Shown here: positions 42,222-50,807 of the stretch, piece by piece
Numbering within the stretch: position 1 is the stretch's first letter
How the letters are laid out: every line of letters starts with the position of its first letter
DNA from: Actinomycetota bacterium
GTDB lineage: Bacteria > Actinomycetota > Thermoleophilia > Gaiellales > F1-60-MAGs149
Reading direction: 5' to 3'
NCBI GenBank assembly: GCA_009885805.1
Contig: VFJZ01000020.1
Location: 1 to 64,000 of the forward strand
DNA length: 64,000 nucleotides
Program-made: the position numbers and the translations under genes
Notes under the pieces: generated by a model
What the model saw: only the letters and a program-made list of their open reading frames with translations
Databases searched by the model: none
Told to the model about the DNA's origin: nothing

Positions 42222-42650
42222 TCAGCCGATGCCCGCAGCGCGCAGGGCGGCGAGGGCGCAGGCCTCGTCCTCGGCGGACGTGCCGCCCGAGATGCCGAAC
42301 GCGCCGACCTGCGCGCCGTCGACGATCACCGGGACGCCGCCGGCGAAGACGATCATCCGGCCGCCGAGGGTGGTCGCGAAGCCCCAGTCGCCGTTGCCGG
42401 GGAGGCTCGCCTCGCTCGCCTCGCTCGTCCGCATCCCCCACAGCGCCGAGGTGTAGGCCTTGTCGGCCGCGATCGGGAGGGCGCCGAGCGGCGCGCCGTC
42501 CATCTTCAGCGACGCCACGACGTGTCCGCCGCGGTCGGTGACGCAGCCCGCGAGCGCGAGGCCCATCGACGTCGCCTCGGTGCGCATGTGGCCGAGCAGT
42601 CGCAGCGCCAGGTCGACGCCGATGTCGTTGCCGGTGATCAGTCCGTCCAC
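42222..42650 (-). CDS. GlcG/HbpS-family protein
   Basis: A 142-aa protein of the heme-binding HbpS/GlcG (DUF336) fold: VTDRGGHVVASLKMDGAPLGAL, then AADKAYTSALWGMRTSE, and GGVPVIVDGAQVGAFGISGG. It is often a companion of dehydrogenase operons. GTG 42650 is chosen because GGGAGG of the upstream gene end precedes it; a longer frame from 42674 runs into the alcohol dehydrogenase. Confidence 0.85.
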   Translation of the reverse strand: MDGLITGNDIGVDLALRLLGHMRTEATSMGLALAGCVTDRGGHVVASLKMDGAPLGALPIAADKAYTSALWGMRTSEASEASLPGNGDWGFATTLGGRMIVFAGGVPVIVDGAQVGAFGISGGTSAEDEACALAALRAAGIG

Positions 42651-42651
42651 G

Positions 42652-43758
42652 TCAGCCTCCCATCGTGATGACACCGCGGGCGAGGACGCCGCGCTGCAGG
42701 TCGTCGTAGGCCTCGTTGATCTCGTCGAGCGCGTAGGTTCGCGTGACGAGGCGGTCGAGGTCGAGCCGTCCGAGCCGGTACAGGTCGAGCAGCCGCGGCA
42801 TGTCGACGCGGGGGCGCGAGGAGCCCATGAAGCTGCCCTTCAGGGTCTTCTCGGAGAGCGCCAGGTCGAACGGCGAGATCGAGCCGACGGCGCCCTCGGG
42901 CGCGAGGCCGATCTGGACGGCGGTGCCGCCGGCGCGGACACAGGCGAAAGCCTGTTCCATCGTGCGCGGCGAGCCGTAGGCGTCGAATGCGTAGTGCGGC
43001 CCCTGGCCGTCGGAGGCGGCGCGGATCGCCGCGACGACGTCGCCGCTACGGGCGTCGATCGCGTCGGTCGCGCCGAACTCGCGGGCGAAGCGGAGGTGCC
43101 GCTCGTCGATGTCGACCGCGATGAGCCGTCGCGCGCCGAGCATGTGGGCGGCGGCGATGACGTTGAGCCCGATCCCGCCGCAGCCGATCACGGCGACGTC
43201 GCTGCCGACCTCGATCTTCGCCGTGTTCATGACGGCCCCGAAGCCGGTGATGACGGCACAACCGACGAGCGCCGCCCGGTCGGGAGCGATGCCGTCGCCG
43301 GTGGGGAGCAGCTGCTCCTCGGGGAGGATCGCGTGCTCGGCGAAGCAGGAGATGCGTCCGTAGTGGTAGACGATGTCGCCGTTCAGGCGCCGGATCCGGG
43401 TGGTGCCGTCGAACAGCGTCCCGTCCGGATTCGTGCGGCCGTTGCAGAGCATCGGCCGGCCGACGGTGCAGTATTCGCAACGGCCGCAGTTCGGGCGCAG
43501 GATGAACACGCAGCGCTGGCCCGGCTGGACGGACGTGACGCCGGCGCCGACCTCCTCGACCACGCCGCAGCCCTCGTGACCGAGGACGACGGGCAGCGGC
43601 GTGCCCGCGTGGCCGAGCATCCAGTGCAGGTCGGAGTGGCAGACGCCGGCGGCCTCGATCCGCACGCGCGCCTCGCCCGGGCCCGGGGGAAGCAGTTCGA
43701 TCTCCTCGACGACGAGGGGCGTGTTCGCCTCGAACATGATCGCCGCGCGCGTTCGCAT
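42652..43758 (-). CDS. Zinc-dependent alcohol dehydrogenase, class III/NDMA-type
   Basis: A 368-aa MDR enzyme: catalytic zinc ligands in GVCHSDLHW and GHEGCG, structural zinc lobe CGRCEYCTVGRPMLC, and Rossmann GCGGIGLNVIAAAH. Family members oxidise alcohols or thiol-aldehyde adducts. It lies in an operon behind an acyl-CoA dehydrogenase and a GntR regulator, so it probably serves the same degradation route. Confidence 0.9.
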   Translation of the reverse strand: MRTRAAIMFEANTPLVVEEIELLPPGPGEARVRIEAAGVCHSDLHWMLGHAGTPLPVVLGHEGCGVVEEVGAGVTSVQPGQRCVFILRPNCGRCEYCTVGRPMLCNGRTNPDGTLFDGTTRIRRLNGDIVYHYGRISCFAEHAILPEEQLLPTGDGIAPDRAALVGCAVITGFGAVMNTAKIEVGSDVAVIGCGGIGLNVIAAAHMLGARRLIAVDIDERHLRFAREFGATDAIDARSGDVVAAIRAASDGQGPHYAFDAYGSPRTMEQAFACVRAGGTAVQIGLAPEGAVGSISPFDLALSEKTLKGSFMGSSRPRVDMPRLLDLYRLGRLDLDRLVTRTYALDEINEAYDDLQRGVLARGVITMGG

Positions 43759-43769
43759 CGCGGGTGAGT

Positions 43770-44423
43770 TTAGTGGTTCGCGAGCACTCCCCGCAGCACC
43801 GCGAGCGCGCGCTCGCGGTGTGCGTCGAGTGCGGCCACGCAGGCCGCCGCGTCGCGGTCGCGGACGGCCGCGCTGATCGCCTCGTGCGCAGCGTCGGCCT
43901 CGTCCTCGCCGCCCGGCGTCGTGTAGTAGAGCGCCCGGTACGCCTCCGTCGAGTCCCACAACATGCGGATCAGCCGTAACTGCTGGTCGGAGCCGGCCAG
44001 GCCGTAGAGGAGGAAGTGCAGCGTGCGGTTCGCCGCGAGTTCGGCTGCGATGTCGCCCGCGTCCGCCGCCGCCCGGCAGACGGCCGCTGCCCGGTCGAGC
44101 GCGTCCGCGTCGGTGGTCGTCGCGTGCGGTACGCCGCGCTCGACGGCGTCGCGCTCGACGAGGGCGCGCAGCCGGTAGATCTCCTCGAGGTCGGCGAGGT
44201 CGAGCGCCGTGACGGCGTAGCCCTTGCGTGGGACGTAGGTGACGAGGCCCTCGGATTCGAGGATCCGCAGCGCCTCCCGCACCGGGATCAGCGACACGCC
44301 GATGCGGGCGGCCACCGCCTCCTGGCCGACCCGGTCGCCGGGTCGCAGTTCTCGCTCCGCGATCGCACGGCGCAGCCAGGTGACGGCGACCTGCTGGGCC
44401 GTGGCGACCTCGACGCCGATCAA
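43770..44423 (-). CDS. GntR-family regulator, FCD type
   Basis: A 217-aa protein with an N-terminal winged helix (GDRVGQEAVAARIGVSLIPVREALRILESEGLVTYVPRKGYAV) and a C-terminal helical FCD ligand domain. TTG 44423 overlaps the acyl-CoA dehydrogenase stop (TTGA). A likely target is the palindrome at 45633-45648 in front of that gene, with an acyl or carboxylate effector (inference). Confidence 0.88.
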   Translation of the reverse strand: MIGVEVATAQQVAVTWLRRAIAERELRPGDRVGQEAVAARIGVSLIPVREALRILESEGLVTYVPRKGYAVTALDLADLEEIYRLRALVERDAVERGVPHATTTDADALDRAAAVCRAAADAGDIAAELAANRTLHFLLYGLAGSDQQLRLIRMLWDSTEAYRALYYTTPGGEDEADAAHEAISAAVRDRDAAACVAALDAHRERALAVLRGVLANH

Positions 44424-45604
44424 CGGAACGCCTGGTGCCCCGTGACGGCACCGCCGATCACCAGGGCGTGGACGTCGTGGGTGCCCTCGTAGGTGTAGAC
44501 CGACTCGAGGTTGTTCATGTGGCGGATCACCGGGTACTCGAGCGTGATGCCGTTCGCGCCGAGGACCGTCCGCGCCATGCGGGCGACCTCGAGGGCGCCC
44601 CGGGCGTTGCCGAACTTGCCCATCGAGACGTGCTCGGGCCGGACGAGGCCGGCGTCCTTCAGGCGGCCGATCTGCAGCGCGACGAGCAGGCCGCGGTTCA
44701 CCTCGGTCGCCATCTCGGCGAGCTTCTGCTGCTGCAGTTGCGTCGCGGCGATCGGCTTGCCGAAGGCGATCCGCGTCTTGGCGTAGTCGAGCGCGGCCTC
44801 GTAGCAGGCGCGGCCGGCACCGACGGCGCCCCAGACGATGCCGTAGCGCGCCTCGTTGAGGCACGAGAGTGGCCCGCGCAGCCCCTTCACCTCGGGCAGC
44901 AGCGCGTCGGCCGGGAGGCGGACATCGGCGAGCACGAGTTCGGACGTGATCGACGCCCGCAGTGACAGCTTCTTCTTGATGTCGGGCGTCGTGAAGCCCT
45001 TCGTCCCGCGCTCGACGAGGAAGCCGCGGACACCGTCGTCCGTCTGTGCCCACACCACGGCCACGTCGGCGACCGAGCCGTTGGTGATCCACATCTTCGC
45101 GCCGTTCAGGACCCAATCGGAGCCGTCGCGCCGCGCATGCGTACGCATCGCCCCCGGGTCCGAGCCGGCGTCGGGTTCGGTGAGGCCGAAGCAACCGAGC
45201 CGCTCGCCGGTCGCCATCGCGGGCAACCACTGCTGCTTCTGCTCCTCCGAGCCCCACTTCCAGATCGCGAACATCGCCAGCGAACCCTGCACCGAGACGA
45301 AGCTGCGGATGCCCGAGTCGCCCGCCTCGAGTTCGAGGCAGGCAAGGCCGTAGGCGACGGAACTCGCGCCGGCGCAGCCGTACCCGTCGAGGTGCATCCC
45401 GAACAGGCCGAGCCGTCCGAGTTCGGCCGCGAGCGACATCGGCAGCGTGCCCTCCTCGAACCAGTCGCCGACGTTCGGGACGATGGTGTCCTGCACCCAG
45501 GCGCGGACGGTGTCGCGGATCAGGCGCTCCTCGTCGGAGAGGAGGGTGTCGATCTCCAGGTAGTCGAGGGGATCGATCGGCTTCGTGGAGGTGGTGGCGG
45601 ACAC
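44420..45604 (-). CDS. Acyl-CoA dehydrogenase, glutaryl-CoA dehydrogenase-like
   Basis: A 394-aa FAD enzyme: CFGLTEPDAGSDPGAM near the flavin site, WITNGSVADVAVVWAQ, FGKPIAATQLQQQKLAEM, and the catalytic Glu in YTYEGTHDVHALVIG, as in glutaryl-CoA dehydrogenases. It starts at GTG 45604 with GGAG about 9 nt upstream and heads the operon with GntR, alcohol dehydrogenase, HbpS-like and RecQ genes. Confidence 0.9.
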   Translation of the reverse strand: MSATTSTKPIDPLDYLEIDTLLSDEERLIRDTVRAWVQDTIVPNVGDWFEEGTLPMSLAAELGRLGLFGMHLDGYGCAGASSVAYGLACLELEAGDSGIRSFVSVQGSLAMFAIWKWGSEEQKQQWLPAMATGERLGCFGLTEPDAGSDPGAMRTHARRDGSDWVLNGAKMWITNGSVADVAVVWAQTDDGVRGFLVERGTKGFTTPDIKKKLSLRASITSELVLADVRLPADALLPEVKGLRGPLSCLNEARYGIVWGAVGAGRACYEAALDYAKTRIAFGKPIAATQLQQQKLAEMATEVNRGLLVALQIGRLKDAGLVRPEHVSMGKFGNARGALEVARMARTVLGANGITLEYPVIRHMNNLESVYTYEGTHDVHALVIGGAVTGHQAFR

Positions 45605-45632
45605 GAACGGAGCTCCTGGCGTTGCGTTTCCT

Positions 45633-45648
45633 AGATCTTATAGGATCT
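45633..45648. promoter_or_regulatory. Palindromic operator candidate upstream of the acyl-CoA dehydrogenase operon
   Basis: AGATC-TTATAG-GATCT, a 16-bp inverted repeat in an AT-rich island, 29 nt upstream of GTG 45604. Read on the minus strand it contains CTATAAGAT, which also offers a TATAAG/TAAGAT -10. The likely ligand is the FCD GntR protein encoded in the operon. Confidence 0.55.
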
Positions 45649-45881
45649 TGGGTCCCGGCGGTGCCATCTGGGTCGTGGTGCTCGTCCTGGTTGCGTGGGT
45701 CGTCGAGCGGCTCGGACCGCCCCGCAGCCACACCCGCGGGGCGGGCATCGCGGAGCGACCGCGCGTCATCCGCGACGGGCGCCTCGCCGGCGGGGACATC
45801 GACAGCGATACGTACGATCGGCTGGGCGCGACGCTCGAGCAGGGTGGCGGTTCAAGTGCACGGCGCGGACCGTGCAATTGA
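45648..45881 (+). CDS. Possible small membrane protein with SHOCT-like C-terminus
   Basis: A frame of 77 codons from TTG 45648: one hydrophobic helix (GAIWVVVLVLVAWVVERLG) followed by a short segment and RLAGGDIDSDTYDRLGATLEQG, which resembles the SHOCT oligomerisation motif. The TM-linker-SHOCT layout is typical of small actinobacterial proteins. Against it: an uncertain start that overlaps the operator, no clear ribosome-binding site, and no homologue checked. Confidence 0.45.
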   Translation: MGPGGAIWVVVLVLVAWVVERLGPPRSHTRGAGIAERPRVIRDGRLAGGDIDSDTYDRLGATLEQGGGSSARRGPCN

Positions 45882-45903
45882 ACGGTCCTACGATCCGAGA
45901 GAC

Positions 45904-46290
45904 ATGAAGACGTTCCAGACCCGCATCGTCCCGGTCGAACCTGACGGGACGGCACCCGATGGTTCGGCCGTCCGGCTACTCGTCAGCGGCCGGGGTGGTT
46001 CGATGGCGCACTTCACGCTCCGTGCGGGGGCGTGTTCGGTGGCGGTAGTTCACCGGACGGTCGAGGAGCTCTGGTTCGTCGTCGCCGGTCGCGGTGAGAT
46101 GTGGCGGTCACTCGGCGGGCGCGACGAGGTGACTGCGCTCGAGCCGGGCGTGGCGCTGTCGCTGCCGGTGGGGACGCGGTTCCAGTTCCGAGCGGCGGCC
46201 GGCGCGGAGCTTCAGGCGGTGGCGGTGACCGTGCCACCGTGGCCCGGCGACGACGAGGCGGAGGTCGTCTCGGGCCGCTGGTCGATGTAG
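45904..46290 (+). CDS. Cupin-domain protein
   Basis: A 128-aa cupin: VVHRTVEELWFVVAGRGEMWRS with the metal-binding His/Glu region and LEPGVALSLPVGTRFQFRAAAG. Probably a small binding or sensing protein; the substrate is unknown. ATG 45904 with GAGAG upstream. It converges on the short glutaredoxin-like ORF, overlapping its last ~80 bp. Confidence 0.78.
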   Translation: MKTFQTRIVPVEPDGTAPDGSAVRLLVSGRGGSMAHFTLRAGACSVAVVHRTVEELWFVVAGRGEMWRSLGGRDEVTALEPGVALSLPVGTRFQFRAAAGAELQAVAVTVPPWPGDDEAEVVSGRWSM

Positions 46291-46412
46291 CGGCCGCGCC
46301 GATGGAGATCGGCGTGCCAGGTGAACGGGACGCGCTGCTCCTGCAGGAACTTCTTGACGCGGCGGCAAGCGGGGCACCAGAGGGCGCCGTACAGGTCGAG
46401 TGCGGAATCCAT
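46212..46412 (-). pseudogene. Truncated glutaredoxin-like gene
   Basis: A 66-aa frame whose first ~35 residues are a glutaredoxin start with the redox motif WCPACRRVKKFLQEQRVPF. After FTWHADLHRRGRYIDQ the usual second half (TVP cis-proline and GG motifs) is missing, and the frame reads antisense through the cupin gene. Either a remnant or a minimal CxxC protein. It is downstream of the MOSC gene in the same direction. Confidence 0.6.
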
Positions 46413-46443
46413 GATGGCTCCGTCGTGTCGGGCGACAGACCCG

Positions 46444-47208
46444 TTACAGGCTCGGGACGACCGGGTCGCCGCGGCGGATCACGCCGGGCGTCACGACCGT
46501 CGCGTACACGGCGAGCGGCGCCTCGCCCGTCGCCATCCGCGCGCGATGGCTGAGGATCGCCCGCAGCACGTCGTGATCAGCGCGCTGGGTGTCCGGGTCG
46601 CGCGTCGTCAGGACGCACCGTGGCACCTGCCCGCCGACGCGGACCACGGCGTCCCCGATCCGGACGTCGCGACCCTCCCACGTGTCCTCGTCGTACGGCT
46701 CGAGGCCGGCGATCTCGATCGACGTCTTGAACCGGCGCGGGTCGAGCGCATCGACGCCAACGGCCTCCGCGACGCGCGCGATCGAGGCGTCGCCGAGCAG
46801 CGTCAGCGGCCCCGGGCTGCCGAGACCGACGGGCGCCCTGATCAGGCGCAGCGGACGACCGGCGCGCGCGGAGATCGCCGCCGCCCACGGCCCGGTCACG
46901 TCGACGCCGGGGACGCGGCGGCCACCGTACGCCCTCCCCTCCGTCGCGGTGTCCTCGACGACGGTGCCCCTGGCCTCCTCGCCGTCGGCGAAGCGGATGC
47001 TGAGGACGTCGCCGTCGATGTCCCAATGCGAGGTCGCTCCCGCGAGCGCGGCGAGATCGGCGCCGTAGAGGGCGTTGTCGGCGTCATCCACGATCACGAA
47101 GCGCCGGTCGTCGCGGATGCCGTCCGCGTCGAGCGTGAGCGTGTCGCGCTCGGTCTGGAGCAGCCCCTTCACGGCAGAGGCGCGGAGGTGGGAGACGGTC
47201 GCTGTCAT
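46444..47208 (-). CDS. MOSC-domain protein
   Basis: A 254-aa protein with the N-terminal MOSC beta-barrel (VKGLLQTERDTLTLDADGIRDDRRFVIVD) and the MOSC domain carrying the cofactor cysteine in VPRCVLTTRDPDTQ. MOSC proteins bind molybdenum cofactor or handle sulfur and reduce N-hydroxylated compounds. There is no ferredoxin domain. It follows the ion channel gene by 9 nt; TAGCCT, which begins with the channel stop TAG, lies 6 nt before its ATG. Confidence 0.86.
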   Translation of the reverse strand: MTATVSHLRASAVKGLLQTERDTLTLDADGIRDDRRFVIVDDADNALYGADLAALAGATSHWDIDGDVLSIRFADGEEARGTVVEDTATEGRAYGGRRVPGVDVTGPWAAAISARAGRPLRLIRAPVGLGSPGPLTLLGDASIARVAEAVGVDALDPRRFKTSIEIAGLEPYDEDTWEGRDVRIGDAVVRVGGQVPRCVLTTRDPDTQRADHDVLRAILSHRARMATGEAPLAVYATVVTPGVIRRGDPVVPSL

Positions 47209-47214
47209 CGCCGG

Positions 47215-47220
47215 AGGCTA
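47215..47220 (-). promoter_or_regulatory. TAGCCT hexamer overlapping the channel stop, 6 nt before the MOSC gene
   Basis: The TAG stop of the channel gene (47220-47218) is the first half of TAGCCT, 6 nt before the MOSC ATG at 47208, with no Shine-Dalgarno. Same design as at secY and the enolase-like gene. Confidence 0.35.
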
Positions 47221-48012
47221 GCGCGGATGCTCGATGCTGCGTTCGAGGTCGTCCAGCGCGTCGCGGAGGGCGTCGATGCGCGCGCCGATCGTTTCTGCCT
47301 CCGGGCCCTGGGCGCGGCGGGCGGCGCGGTGCGCCTCGTCGAGCGAGTTCAGGACGATACCGAGCACCGTGTTCAAGACGACGAACGTGCCGAGGAGGAT
47401 GAAGCTGACGAAGTACAGCCACGCCCACGGGGTTATCTCGCGAGCGGCGCCGTAGACGTCGATCCAGCCCTCGAGCGTCAGCATGCCGAACAGCGTCATC
47501 ATCGAGCGCCCGGCGTTGTCCCAGTGCTCGGGATCCCCGTCGCCGAAGACCGACCAGCCGACGATCGCGTACAGGTAGACGAGGAGGATCGTCAGGACGA
47601 ACAGGCCGAGCACGGGGCGGACGGCTCGCCTCATGCCGTCGATCAGGATGCGGACATCGGGGAGGATCGCGAGCAGGCGTGTCACCCGGAGTAGACGGAT
47701 GATCCGAAGGACCGTCGCGTTCGCAGCGAGGAACGGCACGAATGCCGCCGCGACCACGATGAAGTCGAACACGTTCCAGCCGCGGCAGAAGAAGTCGCCG
47801 GGGCGCCGGGCGTGCGCCCCGATCCGGATCGCCAACTCGGCGACGAACACCGCGAGACAGATCCGGTCGATCGTCTGCAGTGCGTCGCCGGCCTCGTCGA
47901 CGAGGCCCGGATAGGTCTCGAGGCCGAGGACGACGGCGTTGATGACGATCACGACCACCGTCGCCGTCTGGAACCGCGCGCTCTCCGCGACGCGCCGGAG
48001 GGTGTCCGTCAC
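47218..48012 (-). CDS. Voltage-gated-type cation channel, single six-helix domain
   Basis: A 264-aa ion-transport protein with helices S1-S6. S4 shows arginines every third residue (VLRIIRLLRVTRLL), and the pore region reads MTLFGMLTLEGWIDVYG between S5 and S6. The TLEGW filter is close to the TLESW of NaChBac-type sodium channels, with Ser replaced by Gly. A C-terminal coiled-coil-like helix (ARIDALRDALDDLERSIEH) would hold the tetramer. The GTG start overlaps the Rieske gene stop (GTGA), an unusual neighbour for a channel. Confidence 0.9.
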   Translation of the reverse strand: MTDTLRRVAESARFQTATVVVIVINAVVLGLETYPGLVDEAGDALQTIDRICLAVFVAELAIRIGAHARRPGDFFCRGWNVFDFIVVAAAFVPFLAANATVLRIIRLLRVTRLLAILPDVRILIDGMRRAVRPVLGLFVLTILLVYLYAIVGWSVFGDGDPEHWDNAGRSMMTLFGMLTLEGWIDVYGAAREITPWAWLYFVSFILLGTFVVLNTVLGIVLNSLDEAHRAARRAQGPEAETIGARIDALRDALDDLERSIEHPR

Positions 48013-49118
48013 GTTCCGAGCGACTCCTTGAAGCTCTCCCACACCATCCGGTGGAAGCGGGAGATCGCGCTCTCGGAGCCCGGCATCAGCCGGCCGTGCG
48101 GCACCATCTTCGATCGCAAGCCGGGCTGCTGCACGAGGACCGCGTGCGCGTCCTCGGTCAGGGTGCGGTTGTACATCTCGACCCAGTCGTCGACGAACGA
48201 CTGCTCGAGCCCGGGCCGCACGTAGAAGTCGGCGTGGAAGTCGCACGTCTCCGGCCCGGTCGGCGTGATCATCCCCGGGAAGGCGACGTACTCGTCCATC
48301 ACGACGAAGCTCGACGGCCACACGAAGATGTACCGGAACTCCTCGGTCGCGCGCACCGTGCCGGTCGCCTTCGGGTTCGGCTGGGTGAACTGCCCGAGGA
48401 TCCGCTCCTGGTCGACGTAGGTGTAGGTCCCGTGCGACGTATCCCACGCGTCGGAGAAGGAGGTCGCGTGGATCGTCGGGCAGTGGTAGCACTCGCTGGC
48501 GTTCTCGACCCAGACCTTCCAGTTCGCGGGGATCTGGTACGAGAAGCGCGAGTGGTAGGTGTAGCCGGAGAAGTCCATCCCGTGCTCGGCGGCGAGCGGC
48601 GCGAACCCGGGATACGCCTCGCGGAGGGGCGGCGCGGCCGGGTCGGGGTTCACCCAGACGAGCGGCCCCCAGGTGTCGACGCTGACCGGCACCAGCGAGA
48701 AGTCGGCCTTGTCGAAGCCGGGCTCGGCCTCGGCGCGCGGTGCGCGGTTGAGGCGGCCGTCGAGCTCGTAGGTCCAGGCGTGGTACGCGCACTGCAGGAG
48801 CTTGCGGCAGCCGTCGCTCGTCGCGACCGGGTACGCGCGGTGGCGACAGACGTTGACGAACCCGTGTAGCTCGCCGTCTCGGGCCCGCGTGACCAGGATC
48901 GGAACGTGCCCGGCGCGGCAGACGATGTGGTCGCCGATGTTCTCCAGCTTCGCTAGCGGGCCGGCGATCACCCACGAGCGCGTGAAGATCGAGTCCAGCT
49001 CGAAGTCGTAGATCGCGGGGTCGGAATACCAGCGCGCCGGGAAGGTGAAGTCGGCATCGAGTGCGGCCTCGACCGCAGCCGGGTCGATGCCGAGTCGGTC
49101 GAGCTCTGCCGTGTTCAT
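48009..49118 (-). CDS. Rieske non-heme iron oxygenase, alpha subunit
   Basis: A 369-aa oxygenase: Rieske [2Fe-2S] ligands CRHRAYPV...CAYHAWTYELDGRL (C-x-H...C-x2-H), then the mononuclear iron site region ENASECYHCPTIHATSF with the bridging acidic residue and two His. It hydroxylates or demethylates an unidentified aromatic or quaternary-amine substrate. It needs a reductase, and none is encoded in view. ATG 49118 overlaps the CoA-synthetase stop by 4 nt. Confidence 0.92.
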   Translation of the reverse strand: MNTAELDRLGIDPAAVEAALDADFTFPARWYSDPAIYDFELDSIFTRSWVIAGPLAKLENIGDHIVCRAGHVPILVTRARDGELHGFVNVCRHRAYPVATSDGCRKLLQCAYHAWTYELDGRLNRAPRAEAEPGFDKADFSLVPVSVDTWGPLVWVNPDPAAPPLREAYPGFAPLAAEHGMDFSGYTYHSRFSYQIPANWKVWVENASECYHCPTIHATSFSDAWDTSHGTYTYVDQERILGQFTQPNPKATGTVRATEEFRYIFVWPSSFVVMDEYVAFPGMITPTGPETCDFHADFYVRPGLEQSFVDDWVEMYNRTLTEDAHAVLVQQPGLRSKMVPHGRLMPGSESAISRFHRMVWESFKESLGT

Positions 49119-50797
49119 CGCAGGTCCTCCTCCCACCATTCGCCGGGATTGCGCCGGGCGAGATCGCGTGCGGCCTCGGCCTCGCGAAGCTCGACGCGAC
49201 GGATCTTGCCTGAGATCGTCTTCGGGAGCGTCGCGAACTCGATCCGCCGGACGCGTTTGTACGGGGCCAGGCGCTCCCGGGCATGGGCGAGGATCGACCG
49301 CGCCGTCGCCTCGTCGCCCTCGTGTCCGGGTGCGAGCGCGACGAAGGCCTTCGGCACCGCGAGGCGCAGCGGATCGGGACTCGGCACGACGGCGGCCTCC
49401 GCCACGGCGGCGTGCTCGATCAGCACGCTCTCGAGCTCGAACGGCGAGATCCGGTAGTCCGATGCCTTGAACACGTCATCCGTCCGCCCGACGAACGTCA
49501 GGTACCCATCGTCGTCCCGCTGTGCCACGTCTCCGGTGTGGTAGAGACCGTCTCGCATCGCCTCGGCGGTCCGTTCGACGGAGTCGCTGTAGCCCGTCAT
49601 CAACCCGGCCGGCCGCACCCGCAGATCGATGCAGACCTCGCCCTCGCCACTGCCCACCACGCGCCCGCCGTCCGTCCCGATCAGGGCGATCTCGTAGCCC
49701 GGCGCCGGGACGCCCATCGACCCCGGCTTGACCGCGCTGCCGACGAAGTTGCCGACCTGGAGGGTCGTCTCCGTCTGCCCGAAGCCGTCGCGGATCGTCA
49801 GTCCCCAGGCGCGTTCGACCTGCGCGATCACCTCCGGGTTGAGCGGCTCGCCGGCGCCGACGAGTTCGCGAAGCTGCACCGGGTAGGAGGCCAGGTCCTG
49901 CTGCACGAGCAGTCGCCACACGGTCGGAGGCGCGCAGAGGGAGGTGACACCGTGCTCGTCGAGCGCGACCAGCAACGCGCCGGCGTCGAAGCGCGGCTGG
50001 TCGAGCACGAGGACGGTCGCCTCGGCGTTCCACGGTGCGAACAGGCAGGACCAGGCGTGCTTGGCCCAGCCCGGCGAGGAGATGTTGAGGTGCACGTCGC
50101 CCGGCTTCAGGCCGAGCCAGTACATCGTCGAGAGATGCCCGATCGGGTAGCTGGCGTGCGTGTGTTCCACGAGCTTCGGCAGCTGCGTGGTGCCGCTCGT
50201 GAAGTACAGCAGCAACGGGTCGGAGCTCGCCGTCGGCCGGTCCGGAACGAACAGGTCGGCCGCCGCCGCCAGGTCGTCGTAGGCATCGAAGCCGGTGGGC
50301 GCTGCGCCGACGGCGATACGGAGCCCGTGAAACGCCGCCTCGTCGAGCCGGTCGGAGAGGTCGGCGTCGCAGACGACGGCGCGCACGTTGCCGCGATCGA
50401 CGCGGTCGGCGACGTCGGCCGTCGTCAGCAGGGTCGACGCCGGGATCACGACCGCGCCGAGCTTCATCGCCGCCAGCATCACGATCCACAGTTCCGGCAC
50501 GTTGCCGAGCATCACCAGGATCCGGTCGCCGCGGACAACCCCGCGGGCACGGAGCCCGTTTGCGACCCGCGCCGACTGGACTGACAGATCGCCGAACGTC
50601 AGTCGCGCAACCGGCCGGTCGGGCCCGACGACGATGAGCCCGATCGAGTCTCGCCGCGGACCGACGTCGAACCAGTCGAGCGCCCAGTTGAACGGGTCCG
50701 GCGCTGGCCAGGCGAACTCGCGGCGAGCCCGCTCGACGTCGCCGCGGCAGTCGAACAGCAGATCCCGCGCCCTCATAAACGCGTCGCTCACGGTCAT
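49115..50797 (-). CDS. AMP-forming acyl-CoA synthetase
   Basis: A 560-aa enzyme of the acetyl/medium-chain or aryl-CoA synthetase type: LLYFTSGTTQLPKLVEHTH near residue 205, DGFGQTETT, GLYHTGDVAQRDDDGYLTFVGRTDDVFKASDYRISPFELE, and the C-terminal lysine in PKTISGKIRRVELR. It probably makes the CoA ester of the compound processed by the adjacent Rieske, LLM and cyclase enzymes. ATG 50797; the kinase gene ends 10 nt upstream. Confidence 0.92.
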   Translation of the reverse strand: MTVSDAFMRARDLLFDCRGDVERARREFAWPAPDPFNWALDWFDVGPRRDSIGLIVVGPDRPVARLTFGDLSVQSARVANGLRARGVVRGDRILVMLGNVPELWIVMLAAMKLGAVVIPASTLLTTADVADRVDRGNVRAVVCDADLSDRLDEAAFHGLRIAVGAAPTGFDAYDDLAAAADLFVPDRPTASSDPLLLYFTSGTTQLPKLVEHTHASYPIGHLSTMYWLGLKPGDVHLNISSPGWAKHAWSCLFAPWNAEATVLVLDQPRFDAGALLVALDEHGVTSLCAPPTVWRLLVQQDLASYPVQLRELVGAGEPLNPEVIAQVERAWGLTIRDGFGQTETTLQVGNFVGSAVKPGSMGVPAPGYEIALIGTDGGRVVGSGEGEVCIDLRVRPAGLMTGYSDSVERTAEAMRDGLYHTGDVAQRDDDGYLTFVGRTDDVFKASDYRISPFELESVLIEHAAVAEAAVVPSPDPLRLAVPKAFVALAPGHEGDEATARSILAHARERLAPYKRVRRIEFATLPKTISGKIRRVELREAEAARDLARRNPGEWWEEDLR

Positions 50798-50807
50798 CGA
50801 GTCTACG

